24,761 bases of DNA. It comes from Discostella pseudostelligera. Taxonomy: Eukaryota; Bacillariophyta; Thalassiosirophyceae; Thalassiosirales; Thalassiosiraceae. Below, piece by piece: positions 8,907 through 18,460 of this stretch. Every line of letters begins with the position of its first letter. Position 1 is the first letter of the stretch. The position numbers and the translations under genes are program-made. The stretch is from NCBI GenBank assembly GCA_036940085.1, contig JALLBK010000119.1, positions 1 through 24,761 on the forward strand. Reading direction: 5' to 3'. The notes beneath the pieces were generated by a model. It did no database searches, was not told the DNA's origin, and saw only the letters and a program-made list of their open reading frames with translations.

Positions 8907-9777
8907 ATGAAGGTAGTCGGCATCACCATCCTACGCACCGGATCATCCTTGCCGGATCCAATTCCGCTATGTATGGCGTGTGATTTAAGCTCGTATGGAT
9001 TTTTCCAACGGCAGGTGAGCAATGTCGATGGAGAGAACGAATGAGAGTGGCGACGAAAGTTCGACGTCGACGACAATGGCCGCACCATCGTCGACCGACC
9101 GCACCGCCAAAGAATATGCAGTGGTTCATTTTGCCATTGAATTGTCTGCTAATTGTGTTTTTGTCCCCAGCACTCGACTCTGAACCGCATGCCTGCCTGT
9201 CTCCTTGCCGATAATTTCTTCCCAACTGCACAATTATCTCATCAACAATCATGCAACAACAACAAACATTCTCTAGGGAGTAAAGGAAATGCTCACATTC
9301 TTCTCCAAAACATTCTCAAAACGAACTGAGCCAGGCCAGCGTCAATCCATCACCCACGAATCCTACGTCGTACACTGCTATGTCCGTTCGGACGGTTTGG
9401 CAGGTGTCGTCACCACCGATGCCGAATATCCCGCCCGCGTTGCATTTGTATTATTAACTCAATTACTTGATGAATTCACATCTACCCTCGGGGGAGGAAG
9501 TTGGAAAACTATGGATATGTGTGTAGAGTCATCGCCCTTCCCTGTGCTTGAGGAATATTTGGTAAAGTACCAAGATCCGGCCAGTGCCGACAAGGTAACC
9601 AAAATTCAAAATGATTTGGATGAGACTACAACGATATTGCATAAAACGATTGATGCTGTATTGGAAAGGGGGGTGAAGTTAGATTCGTTAGTGGAGAAGA
9701 GTGATGATTTGAGTAGGCAGAGTAAGATGTTTTATAAGCAGGCGAAGAAGACGAATAGTTGTTGTGTGATCAGTTAG
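8907..9777 (+). CDS. YKT6: YKT6 R-SNARE (prenylated longin SNARE)
   Basis: Exon 1 is 8907-9014 and exon 2 is 9277-9777, joined across a 262-nt GT-AG intron (GTGAGC...CTCTAG) in phase 0. The product is 202 residues, close to the roughly 200 usual for Ykt6. Residues 1 to about 125 form a longin domain (MKVVGITIL, SYGFFQRQGVKEMLTFFS, ITHESYVVHCYV). The SNARE motif follows (KVTKIQNDLDETTTIL...AVLERGVKLDSLVEKSDDLS), with the zero-layer arginine in LERG. The C-terminus is NSCCVIS: the first Cys is the expected palmitoylation site and CVIS is a CaaX box, with terminal Ser favouring farnesylation. Ykt6 acts in ER-Golgi, endosomal and vacuolar/autophagic fusion and cycles between cytosol and membranes through its lipid anchor. 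SRP receptor alpha lies downstream on the same strand. Confidence 0.95.
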
Positions 9778-10391
9778 AGAGAGGGATAATGGAGAATATC
9801 GGGGCATGATGATGAAGTCAAGTTGTCGTCCTGTGGATGATGATGAAATATAATTTGTTTGTGTAGGTGCGTATTGGAATGTGAGAGAGAGAGCGGGGAG
9901 ATTTTGTAACGAGCTGGAGGAGGGTGGGTTCGACTCTCCGCACATGCGTGTTACTACGATGATGTAACAGTTGGGTGCTTCATATAGAATTGTTGAATAG
10001 AGAACAGCAGAAGAAGCTATCGAGCGCGTCATTGAATACCAATTCATTACTGAACTTGAGAGGGTTGGGAATGCAAACTAATGAGGCTGAACTAATAATA
10101 TTGTCGTTATGTTTAGGATAATATCACTTGTTCAAACCGAGATCCCTCTAGAAAGAGATACCCCCTCCGATGAAGTAAAGGGTTGATGATTTATCGTGCT
10201 TGATGCTGCTCGCTCTTGTTGCGATCTTTGCGGAATCATCTCTGCACAGCCCTGCACTATGCAAGCACGGCGTGGAAGTGTAGTCGAGTCGTCAGTCGTC
10301 AATCTCCGTCCCTGCTGTTTCCCGCCAAATACAGCGCCGGCGCCGCGCCGCCGCAGAATTCCGACGTCGGCAGCATCGATATTGCGATACC
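9778..10391. other. Intergenic region between YKT6 and SRP receptor alpha
   Basis: This 614-bp gap holds the YKT6 3' flank and the SRP receptor promoter. The only motif that stands out is TTTCCCGCCAAA (10318-10329), 63 bp before the SRP receptor ATG and followed by a GC-rich run of short palindromes (CGCCGGCGCC). The open frames in the gap have no family resemblance and poor composition. Confidence 0.5.
10318..10329 (-). promoter_or_regulatory. E2F-like site upstream of the SRP receptor alpha gene
   Basis: TTTCCCGCCAAA is the exact reverse complement of the element at 4572-4583. It sits 63 bp before the proposed start codon at 10392, a typical promoter-proximal position in a compact genome. 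Function is inferred from the E2F consensus and from recurrence in this window. Confidence 0.4.
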
Positions 10392-12597
10392 ATGGTGATG
10401 ATAAATTCAATAACAATATTTACCAAAGGTCAGTGCAGGAGTCATTCCTCACCATTGGTCCACTCTTGCACTACCCATGTTTTGGACGTGTGGCGTCTTC
10501 GTGCGTCTCGGTGCGTTTTTTTTTCATTTCACCCAACACCTACAACTCATGTTCATGTCATCGTCGCGATCGTCAATAAATATGTTTACTCTTGTAGGTG
10601 GAACCGTCCTTTATCACAATCAACCTACCAGACTACAACATGTCGCACTAGCACAGGACAACAAGGAAAATCAGCGGGATGTAGTGAATGCTTTCATCGC
10701 TTCGGTCTTGCTGGGGGAGGGGAAGAATAAAAATTCACTGGAGGATGGACCTCGTCGTGAAATACTATCTTTGACGAATCAATCCTCTGTCGTGGCGGAA
10801 TGGCTGGATGGTGGCAATCTTAATACCATCGATGATGGATCAGTAAATGAGGAAAGACGAAACTGGATAGTATTGGCGATATATCCCGAAGTAGCCATTC
10901 GTAAATTGCAGGGTGTCGACGCCCTGTTGTCGTTGTTGTTTCGGCGGTATGCAATGTATCATGAACACTACTGCAAACAATTCAGTGATGGAAGGAAACA
11001 AAATGAGCAATATTGGAACAGGCAGTTTTCTGCCGTCCCTCCATATAATGGATTCGATACTACATTCCATTCCATCCTTCGCAAATTCCAAGACCAACTG
11101 TCGGCGGCCAACACATCATCAAACTCGATTTCGTCATTGGAGAAACATCACAAGAACAAATCCAACAGCAACAAGCAATTGCCAAACAATGCGAATAAAA
11201 AGGGGAAAGAAAAGACGGTATGGCATGATGGAAAGCAAAAGATTACAAAGGCGGCGTTTGCTGAGTTGGACATGTCCAAGGATAAGGATGACACCCTGCC
11301 GGGTGGACCGGGAGCCGATGGCATTATTCGTGAGGATGCGCGGGCCATTGCGGAAGCCAAGGCAGCCTACATGCCCGCGGAGGGAGAAAAACCGGCGTGG
11401 GAAGACGACGATGGGTCTCTGGATGACTTTGATATTAGTTGGAATATCGAAAAAGAAGACACAGATGATAGCGTAGAGGATGACTCGACGACGTCCTCGT
11501 CGGGTATACGTGGGTTCTTCTCGAAATTACTGTCTCCAAATAGTCCCCTGACCAAGTCGGACCTAGATCCTCCACTGAAACAAATGCAACAGCTTCTTAC
11601 GTCAAAGAACGTCGCACCCTCGACTGCTCAGGCGATCTGTGAGGTTGTAGAGAAACAGCTACTGGGCAAAAAGGTTGGAACGCTCGTGGGTGTCAAGCGT
11701 GCGGTGAGGCACGCGCTCGAAGATGCCGTGGAGAGGATATTATGTCCTGATCTTGGAGGTTTAGGTGGTAGAGTGGGCGTGACAAGAGGTAAAAGCGTGG
11801 ATGTATTACGAGGGGTAGTCGAGAAGAGAGAGCGGGGAAAGCGCGGAGGAATATTGGGTCTGGGTGGTAGTGCATCAACAATTGGAGGACGGCCGTACGT
11901 GATTGTCATGATTGGAATTAATGGTAAGAGATGTCACTCACGCACATTTCTGCTTGTGCGAAAGTTCCACTCAATCTGAGCATTCATCATTTTGTTGATC
12001 GACCTAAATGCAGGCGTGGGCAAATCGACATCCCTTGCCAAAATTGCTTACTACCTTAAGAGCAATCAATGCAACCCCCTACTGGCTGCTTGCGACACAT
12101 TTCGTTCCGGAGCTGTAGAACAGCTCTCGGTCCATGCGTCGTGTCTCTCCATCCCTCTCTACCATCAGGGATATGCAAAAGATCCATCCGCGGTGGCGAA
12201 AGCGGCCATTTCCAAGGCTGCGGAGGATGGGCATGATGCCGTATTGGTTGACACAGCTGGTCGGATGCAGAACAATGTTCCGTTAATGAAGGCGTTGGCA
12301 AAGTTGGTTACCGAAACACAGCCTGATTTGGTTCTATTCGTTTGCGAGGCGTTGGTGGGAAATGATGGAATGGATCAATTGACCATGTTTCAGAAAGCAT
12401 TGACTTCGGGAGGTCACACACGTCCAATTGACGGTATTGTATTGACAAAATTTGACACTGTGAGCGACAAGGTGGGTGCGGCACTGACGCTCACACACTT
12501 GACTGGTGTACCAATTGCATTCTGTGGGACGGGGCAGAAATACAACCACCTGAAACCTCTGAGTGTTCCATTTGTGATTCAAAGTCTATTTTCGTGA
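10392..12597 (+). CDS. SRPRA: Signal recognition particle receptor subunit alpha (SRP GTPase)
   Basis: Three exons: 10392-10428, 10598-11923, 12014-12597, giving 648 residues. Exon 1 has only 37 coding bases, but the splice gives MVMINSITIFTKGGTVLYHN, the expected start of the SRX domain. The second splice (GTAAGA...TGCAG) restores the P-loop GINGVGKST at about 452-460. Residues 1 to about 170 are the SRX domain that binds the beta subunit at the ER membrane. About 170-340 is a charged, low-complexity linker. The N domain (LLTSKNVAPSTAQAICEVVE) and G domain follow, with DTFRSGAVEQL, DTAGRMQNN, TKFDTVSDKVGAAL and GTGQKYNHL. The protein docks ribosome-SRP complexes at the ER translocon through paired GTPases. 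The SRX and linker mark it as the eukaryotic ER form, not plastid FtsY. Confidence 0.95.
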
Positions 12598-13191
12598 GGA
12601 AGGAACAGGGAGATAAAAAGTATTATTGTAAGTAGTCTCCGATTTCAATGTTGGAATTGACTGACATCGTACTTTTGGATGTTTAACTCTTCAATGGTGT
12701 TGTCTCTGAAGAAGTAGTGAATGATCGAAGGCAAGAAGTACTCCGTCCTTCATTCGAAGTCGATATTGTGGTTATTGTACCATCGGACTGAATGAGTTGT
12801 CATGTTGAGATTGGTTGCCACCTGTCACGTGACGTTCCCGCCAAATCTTTCGCTTTTTTTGGCCCTAAACTTTCCCGTTAACAATTTGGATAAAAGACGC
12901 CTATCGCTTAAGTAAGACGCATGACAGTGACTCCGCATTATTCGCCATTCGCCATGCAGCATGACCATACAATACATAATTTTGCACCGTCGATTCTGAC
13001 TCAAGCAGTCGCCCCAAGCTAGCCAAGTCGCCCAACCTGAATCGTCAAGAGCAGCATTGCATTCCCTTGGGTTAAGAGTTGGTGATCGGATCGTTTGAAA
13101 TAATATCCCATATCCATGCCATGTTGGCTGCCCCTCATTATTTCCAAATTGAAGGGCACAATTCGTTAAGATTTGGGTCGACGATAACAAC
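12598..13191. other. Intergenic region upstream of the ABC transporter
   Basis: This 594-bp gap between SRP receptor alpha and the ABCC gene has no supported gene. It contains the 10-bp palindrome GTCACGTGAC (12824-12833), directly followed by GTTCCCGCCAAA (12834-12845), an E2F-like site. A 122-codon antisense frame covers the second half but has no recognisable domain. Confidence 0.5.
12824..12845 (-). promoter_or_regulatory. Composite G-box palindrome plus E2F-like site
   Basis: On the minus strand TTTGGCGGGAAC runs straight into GTCACGTGAC. The same order (TTTGGCGGGAA, one base, GT, then ACGT core) occurs at 4572-4590, where the sequence reads TTTGGCGGGAAAGTGACGT. It lies about 350 bp before the proposed ABCC start. 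The shared arrangement is visible in the sequence; its role is inferred. Confidence 0.35.
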
Positions 13192-16100
13192 ATGACGAAC
13201 TTTCTGCCCGATGATGATGATGGGGTTGATTCGAAGAAGCTAAAGGCGTGGCCGGAAGATTGAGTCGATTCTTCTTCGCCTACATCTACATCCCTCTGCG
13301 GTCATCACTTTTTCCTAAATTTTATCAGACGGTCCCGCAATGCCCTCTTCTACTCCTACATGAGTCCAATCCTCAACCGTGGTGCGAAGCTTCACAAACA
13401 GCGCAAGAGTCTTTCTGCTGCTGCTTCAAACCGAAATGGTGCTGTGGGAGACCATGTCGAGGTTGCCAAACTACAAGAACTATCTTCGGAGCATGTCTAT
13501 GTAGTACCGAAGTCGATGGAATCGCAGCGTCTTGCGGAATTATTTTGGTCTGCTCAGCGGGGTCAACAACAAAATCAACGAGACAATGCAAAGAATCCAA
13601 TAAACAACAAAAATCTGATCGTGAACTTCTTGAAAATATTATGGGCATTGGCCAAACCGACCTACCTCCCCGCGGGCATTTGTCAATTTATCGCTGTCAT
13701 TTGTCAATGCTCCCTACCTCTCATGGTACGTGCGGTGCTACTCCGCCTTGAATCGAGTATGGGTGAACCATTCCTCCGTGAGGGTATTCCATTGGCTTTT
13801 GCAATATTTGGTATCAGTCTGATAGAGGGTGTGGTGAACGAACGACAAAAGTTTCTTAGCTTCCAAACGGGCATCACTTTGCGAAGCGCGGTGGTTAGTG
13901 CTGCACATGAACATGTCCTGAGTATGACACCCCGAGGACGAGCTGATTTAACTTCTGGTCAGATAACTAATTTGGTTGCAGTGGATGCACAAAAGTTGTT
14001 TGAATTAACACAAGAGGGTCACTATGCATGGAGTTGCCCCTTAGCGATGGTTATCATTTCTGTGCTGCTACTTTTGGAACTGGGCATGTGCGCCTTGGTG
14101 GGCATTGTTACCATGTTCCTCATTGTGCCGTTTGTACATTACATTGTGAATAAAATGATGAGTGTCCGCAAACACAGAGTTGAGGCCTCCGATGCAAGGA
14201 TGGAGGTTACCACCGCAATGCTGCAGGGGATACGATTTACCAAGTTGAATAGATATGAGGAACGCTTCACGGAACGGATTATGAACTTTCGTCGAATGGA
14301 GATGAAGTTTTTGCGAAGGGAGTTGTTCTATCTGGCAATGACCTTTGTTTCTACGGTCCTTAGTCCGGTTCTCGCCAGCAGCTTCACATTTGTGGCATAT
14401 GTCCTCGTGGATGACAGTAACATTTTGACCGCGAGCATGACATTTACAAGCCTCTTCCTTTTTGCGGCATTGCGATTCCCCATCAACTACGGAGGCAAGT
14501 TAATGGGCAAGGCAGCGCAGGGATTTCAGGCATGTCAGCGGTTTGGTTATTTCTTTGAACGGGACTCTGTGGTTGGTTGGTGTAACAGTTCCTATGCTGG
14601 AGACAAACGTGGCAACAATAGTAAGGACCGCACTGATATTAAGGGTGCTTTGCCGGCCATGCCTGCTTTGAAGGCATGTGTGGTTAGCGAGAGTGTTACA
14701 AAAGTTGCTCCAATAACCGATGTTACAAATCATGACCACAACCTGCATATTACCGGGAAACAAACGACAAGTGCTGATTTGAACGAAGCATCATCGCCGC
14801 TAATTGATGTCATGGCAAGTTTCACAATCGGCGAACCAGGAAGTTCTAGTTCATTTACTCTCTCGAACATTGAGATGTTGGTGCATAGGTCACAGATCAT
14901 GTGCGTTGTTGGGCCCGTGGCGGCGGGAAAATCAGTTTTAGCTCAGGGATTAATTGGTGAACTACTCCCATCGGTGGAGGGCAAAATCCAACACCACCAC
15001 CCCAAGCAGCAACAATACTCGTACTCCGGTAAATTCAATGTCTCGGGAAGGATATCTTATGCGAGTCAATTACCATTTATACTGAATGCGACCATACGTG
15101 AGAACATCCTTTTCGGAGAACTATACGATGAAGATAGATACAAACGTGCCATTGAGGCATGCTGTCTATCCCCTGACATTGAAATGTTCCATAGCAAGGA
15201 TTTGACCGAAATTGGGGAGCGTGGCGTTACTCTTTCGGGAGGGCAGAAGCAACGTTTGTCAATTGCTCGAGTAGCGTACTCTAAACCGGATGTTGCAGTG
15301 CTCGACGATCCACTCTCAGCGCTTGATGCGGATACAGGCAGGAGAGTATTTGAAAACCTTTTCCATCCGTCAGGAAGTGGTAGTGGTTTGTTTGATGGTA
15401 CGGCTGTGGTATTGGTTACACATGCATTTCACATCCTACATATGGTCGATTCTATATTAGTATTGGCGAATGGCAAATGCATCTTCGTTGGTGACTGGGG
15501 AAATCTTGCCGATTGTCATCCCAAGGATCGAAAGGAAGCGGATGTGATTGAATCTATTCGAATGAGTGTGCAGGAAGCTAACAGTGACGGTGAGATGACC
15601 TCGTCGCCATCATGTGCAAAATTATCAACTGCGGCTACCGATACCGACTCCCACTGCTACATCAAAAAGCAGAACTTGTCCAATGATGACAATGGCAAGA
15701 TCATGTCCATCGAAGAGCGCGAACATGGCATCTCACAAATATCCACTTGGCTGAAATGGTTCGAGTTTTCAGGTGGTCGCTTCTTCGTTGTAGTTATCTT
15801 CCTTGCCATTTCATTTGATAGATTGATGTATGTCGCTACGGAATGGTGGCTTGCCATGTGGACACAGGGCGCGTACCATCCCGTCTACGTTTTTGGGCGG
15901 GAGTATGCCGCACAGTCAATGGGAGGCTCTCAATTCGAGTACATCATCACATACGTGATCATTTTGGTGGTCGCGTGCATCGCCACCTTCATACGCACAA
16001 CATGGATTACTCAAGGCGGTGCGCGATGTGCTAGTCGATTGTTTGTCTTGATGCTCAATCAAATTATACATGCTCCAATGTCGTACTTCGATACAACTCC

Positions 16101-17666
16101 CATTGGACGGATAATGAATCGTTTCACTTACGACACGGAAACTGTGGACGTCACGTTGGTTGTGAATATGACCATGCTGATCACGAGCAGCGGCTGGCTG
16201 ATTGCTGGGGTGATTATTCAGGCCGTCATCATTCCATGGTTGCTGATTGTACTATTGTTTATTATGTTCACCTATTGGTTATTGGTGTCGCACTATCGCA
16301 AGTCTGCGGTGGACCTGCAACGATTAGATGCCATGAGTCGTTCTCCGGTCCAGGCCCAGTTGGCAGAAGGTCTGTGTTGCACTCTAGAGCAAAAGTGATC
16401 CGTTATGATATACTTATCCATTGCTAATGCCTTCCTTGTCCATCGACGCATTCTTTCACAGCAATTGATGGAGCCTCCACAATAAGAGTCTTTGGCAAGA
16501 CAAATTACTTCACCACCGTTTTCCGTGCAGCACAGGATAACAACTCTGGGATGATGATGAATTTCATGGCCGCTCAACGATGGCTTTCCGTCCGTATCCA
16601 AATGCTTGGGGCGACGTCCGTCTTGTTCACGGTACTATTTGTGGTATCGTTCAGCACCAATATTAAACCAGGTATCGCTGCGATGTTGATCATCTGGAGT
16701 GCCAACATAACCATCAGTCTTAGCTTCTTTGTGCAAGGATTTTCTGAAAGTGAGGCATCCATGACATCGCTGGAGAGAATGATGGCCATGATCACCACGC
16801 TTCCTCAAGAGGAGGATTCGTCACACAAGGCAGAACCAGTCGACCCCTCGTGGCCGCAGAAAGGCGACCTAACATTTGATAAGGTCCGACTGCGTTATCG
16901 TCCCGGCCTTCCATTGTCATTGGATGGGTTAACATTCTCGCTCAAGTCCGGACAACGCTGCGGTGTCGTCGGACGGACCGGTGCAGGTAAGAGTACTCTG
17001 GCTGCGGCATTATTCCGTCTCGTAGAGATTGAGAGTGGAACCATCACCTTCGATGGGGTAGACATCTCCTCAATAAGCCTCGATGACGTCCGAGGTCGAA
17101 AGAATGGAATGACAATCATCCCGCAAGAACCCGTCTTACTACCAGGAACATTACGGCAGTGCCTTGATCCATTTGGAGATTTCGAAGATGATGTAGTTGT
17201 GGAAGCGCTTCAAGCGGTATTTGGTGCTTCCTCAAGCGGCAGTGGTAGTGGTGGTGGCTTGAGTAATCTCAATGCACTTGTCGAGGAAGGCGGTCGCAAT
17301 TTCAGTGTCGGAGAACGACAACTAATCTGTCTTGCACGGGCAATGCTAGCCCAACCCAAACTACTTTTCCTTGACGAGGCTACGGCAAGTGTCGATGGAG
17401 AAACGGATGCACATATCCAACGGATGCTCCGAATGCGATTTCAGGAAACGACCCTGTTAACTATTGCCCATCGATTGAACACAATTATGGATTATGATGT
17501 CATAGTAGTTGTTGATAATGGCAAATGCGCCGAGTTGGGAACACCTGCCGATTTGCTCTCCAATCCGTATGGTATATTTACCCAACTTGTGGAATCGACT
17601 GGGAAGGAAAGTGCGGCGGCATTGCGCTCCATGGTTCAACGACGATGGTACCTGCAGTATACCTAA
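13192..17666 (+). CDS. ABCC/MRP-type ABC transporter, full length (TMD1-NBD1-TMD2-NBD2)
   Basis: Exons 13192-13247 (tentative), 13329-16369 and 16462-17666 give 1433 residues. The last splice (GTCTGT...CACAG) is secure: it rebuilds QLAEAIDGASTIRVFGK. The first intron is tentative. Its acceptor (TTTATCAG with a pyrimidine tract) is good, but donor GTGGCC is weak; otherwise translation could start at ATG 13360. TMD1 spans about 95-410 and TMD2 about 780-1090. NBD1 has Walker A GPVAAGKS at about 547 (Ala where Gly is usual), signature LSGGQKQR (654) and Walker B VAVLDDP with Asp in place of the catalytic Glu, usual in ABCC NBD1. NBD2 has GRTGAGKS (1203), FSVGERQLICLARA and LLFLDEATASVD. There is no TMD0, so it resembles short MRPs that export conjugates or drugs, often at the vacuole or plasma membrane. 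Substrate is unknown. Confidence 0.88.
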
Positions 17667-17966
17667 TATTTAATATACTAGAGTAGACTTCTATTTTAGA
17701 AGATATGGTGTAAGGATATCACCGATCGCCGCCATTAATCGTTCATCGGTAGGAAGGTGTTAGTGAAAATTTCCCTTTTTTTAGGTCCACATGGATGTGC
17801 CACCTGGAAGATAATAAATTCCAATCTGACCTCCACGTGTCAACCGTCTTTTGGTGGGAAGTCAGCCTTCTGCTGATGTGGAACTTTTCCAATCGACGCG
17901 TGGAACCTACATTTTGGCGACGATTCCTACAGACAATTCATCGTGTGGCCATTGAACAATCAACAA

Positions 17967-18155
17967 TAGGAATTGGTACAATGTTTCTCATTGCCACATT
18001 TTCTCATTTGCTTGACATTGAGAGTATTGGCTTTCTTTGAGAAGGGAAAAGGCCTTTCATGGTACAGGTCTCCAGTGGGCTGTACATGTTTCTTGAACAT
18101 GTCCTCCGACCTTTCTTAAACAAGGTTATCACTTGAGTAGGAATTGGTACAATGT
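17967..18155. repeat. Pair of 18-bp direct repeats
   Basis: TAGGAATTGGTACAATGT occurs at 17967-17984 and again at 18138-18155, 171 bp apart. The intervening segment is unique and includes the ACATGTT/AACATGT inverted repeat. The copies could be the footprint of a small insertion or a duplicated regulatory block; neither is shown. Confidence 0.6.
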
Positions 18156-18244
18156 CTAACCACTGACATTGATTTACTTTGCTTCTCCATGCTCAGTGTG
18201 CAGCTCTCTATGCTGACCAAGACCCTGCCTCCTTGCTCNTATTG

Positions 18245-18307
18245 ATTTTGGAACAAGATCTTTGGGTTTTGGATCGAATCTTTGGATTTTGGACCGGATC
18301 TTGTTGG
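18245..18307 (+). repeat. Three imperfect ~20-bp tandem units upstream of HslU
   Basis: Units 18245-18265, 18266-18285 and 18286-18307 share the pattern (A/G)TTTTGGAnC(n)GAATC/GATCTTTGG with lengths 21, 20 and 22. They start six bases after the N at 18239 and end about 150 bp before the HslU ATG, so they lie in its promoter or 5' UTR. Confidence 0.6.
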
Positions 18308-18460
18308 TTTGGTACGGTCGGATTCGCGTATTCGCCCAATTCGCCGGTCTTCTTCATCCATCGCCATCGCCAGTGACCATCGATGACGATGACACATCAA
18401 CCATAACCGCCGCCGCAACCCTACGACGAGCGAGTAGCACCTTTCCGTCCAGTCTCTGCC

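Larger units (their letters stand above)
17667..18460. other. Intergenic region upstream of HslU, with short repeats and an N
   Basis: This 794-bp gap holds no supported gene. It contains an 18-bp direct repeat (17967-17984 and 18138-18155), a 7-bp-stem inverted repeat (ACATGTT at 18084-18090, AACATGT at 18096-18102), a single N at 18239, and three imperfect ~20-bp tandem units right after it (18245-18307). The HslU promoter and 5' UTR should lie in the last part. An 81-codon open frame at 17795-18040 resembles nothing I know. Confidence 0.5.

Noticed and set aside
9800..9860. ATGA...GATGATGA motifs in the YKT6 3' flank considered as a SECIS-like hairpin
   Set aside because: No convincing paired stems around the motifs, and YKT6 has no in-frame TGA needing recoding.
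9920..9950. tRNA-like GGTTCGACTC stretch downstream of YKT6
   Set aside because: The flanking bases do not pair as a T-arm stem and no acceptor or anticodon arm is present.
12825..13193. 122-codon minus-strand frame between SRP receptor alpha and the ABCC gene
   Set aside because: Composition is not protein-like, no domain is recognised, and it lies over a promoter region.
13261..13263. In-frame TGA in the ABCC 5' region considered as selenocysteine because an SBP2-like gene is nearby
   Set aside because: The position is not a known Sec site and an intron explains it more simply.
13248..13751. 167-codon frame overlapping the ABCC start
   Set aside because: Only its first part (LSRFFFAYIY) resembles the family; the rest is out of frame with the clear ABCC sequence. 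Noted as a finding about the 5' end, not as a gene.
17795..18040. 81-codon frame upstream of HslU
   Set aside because: Short, no recognisable domain, and overlaps an 18-bp repeat; could be chance.
18084..18102. ACATGTT/AACATGT inverted repeat that matches a p53 half-site pattern
   Set aside because: A p53-type regulator is not expected in this lineage; kept only as a small inverted repeat.
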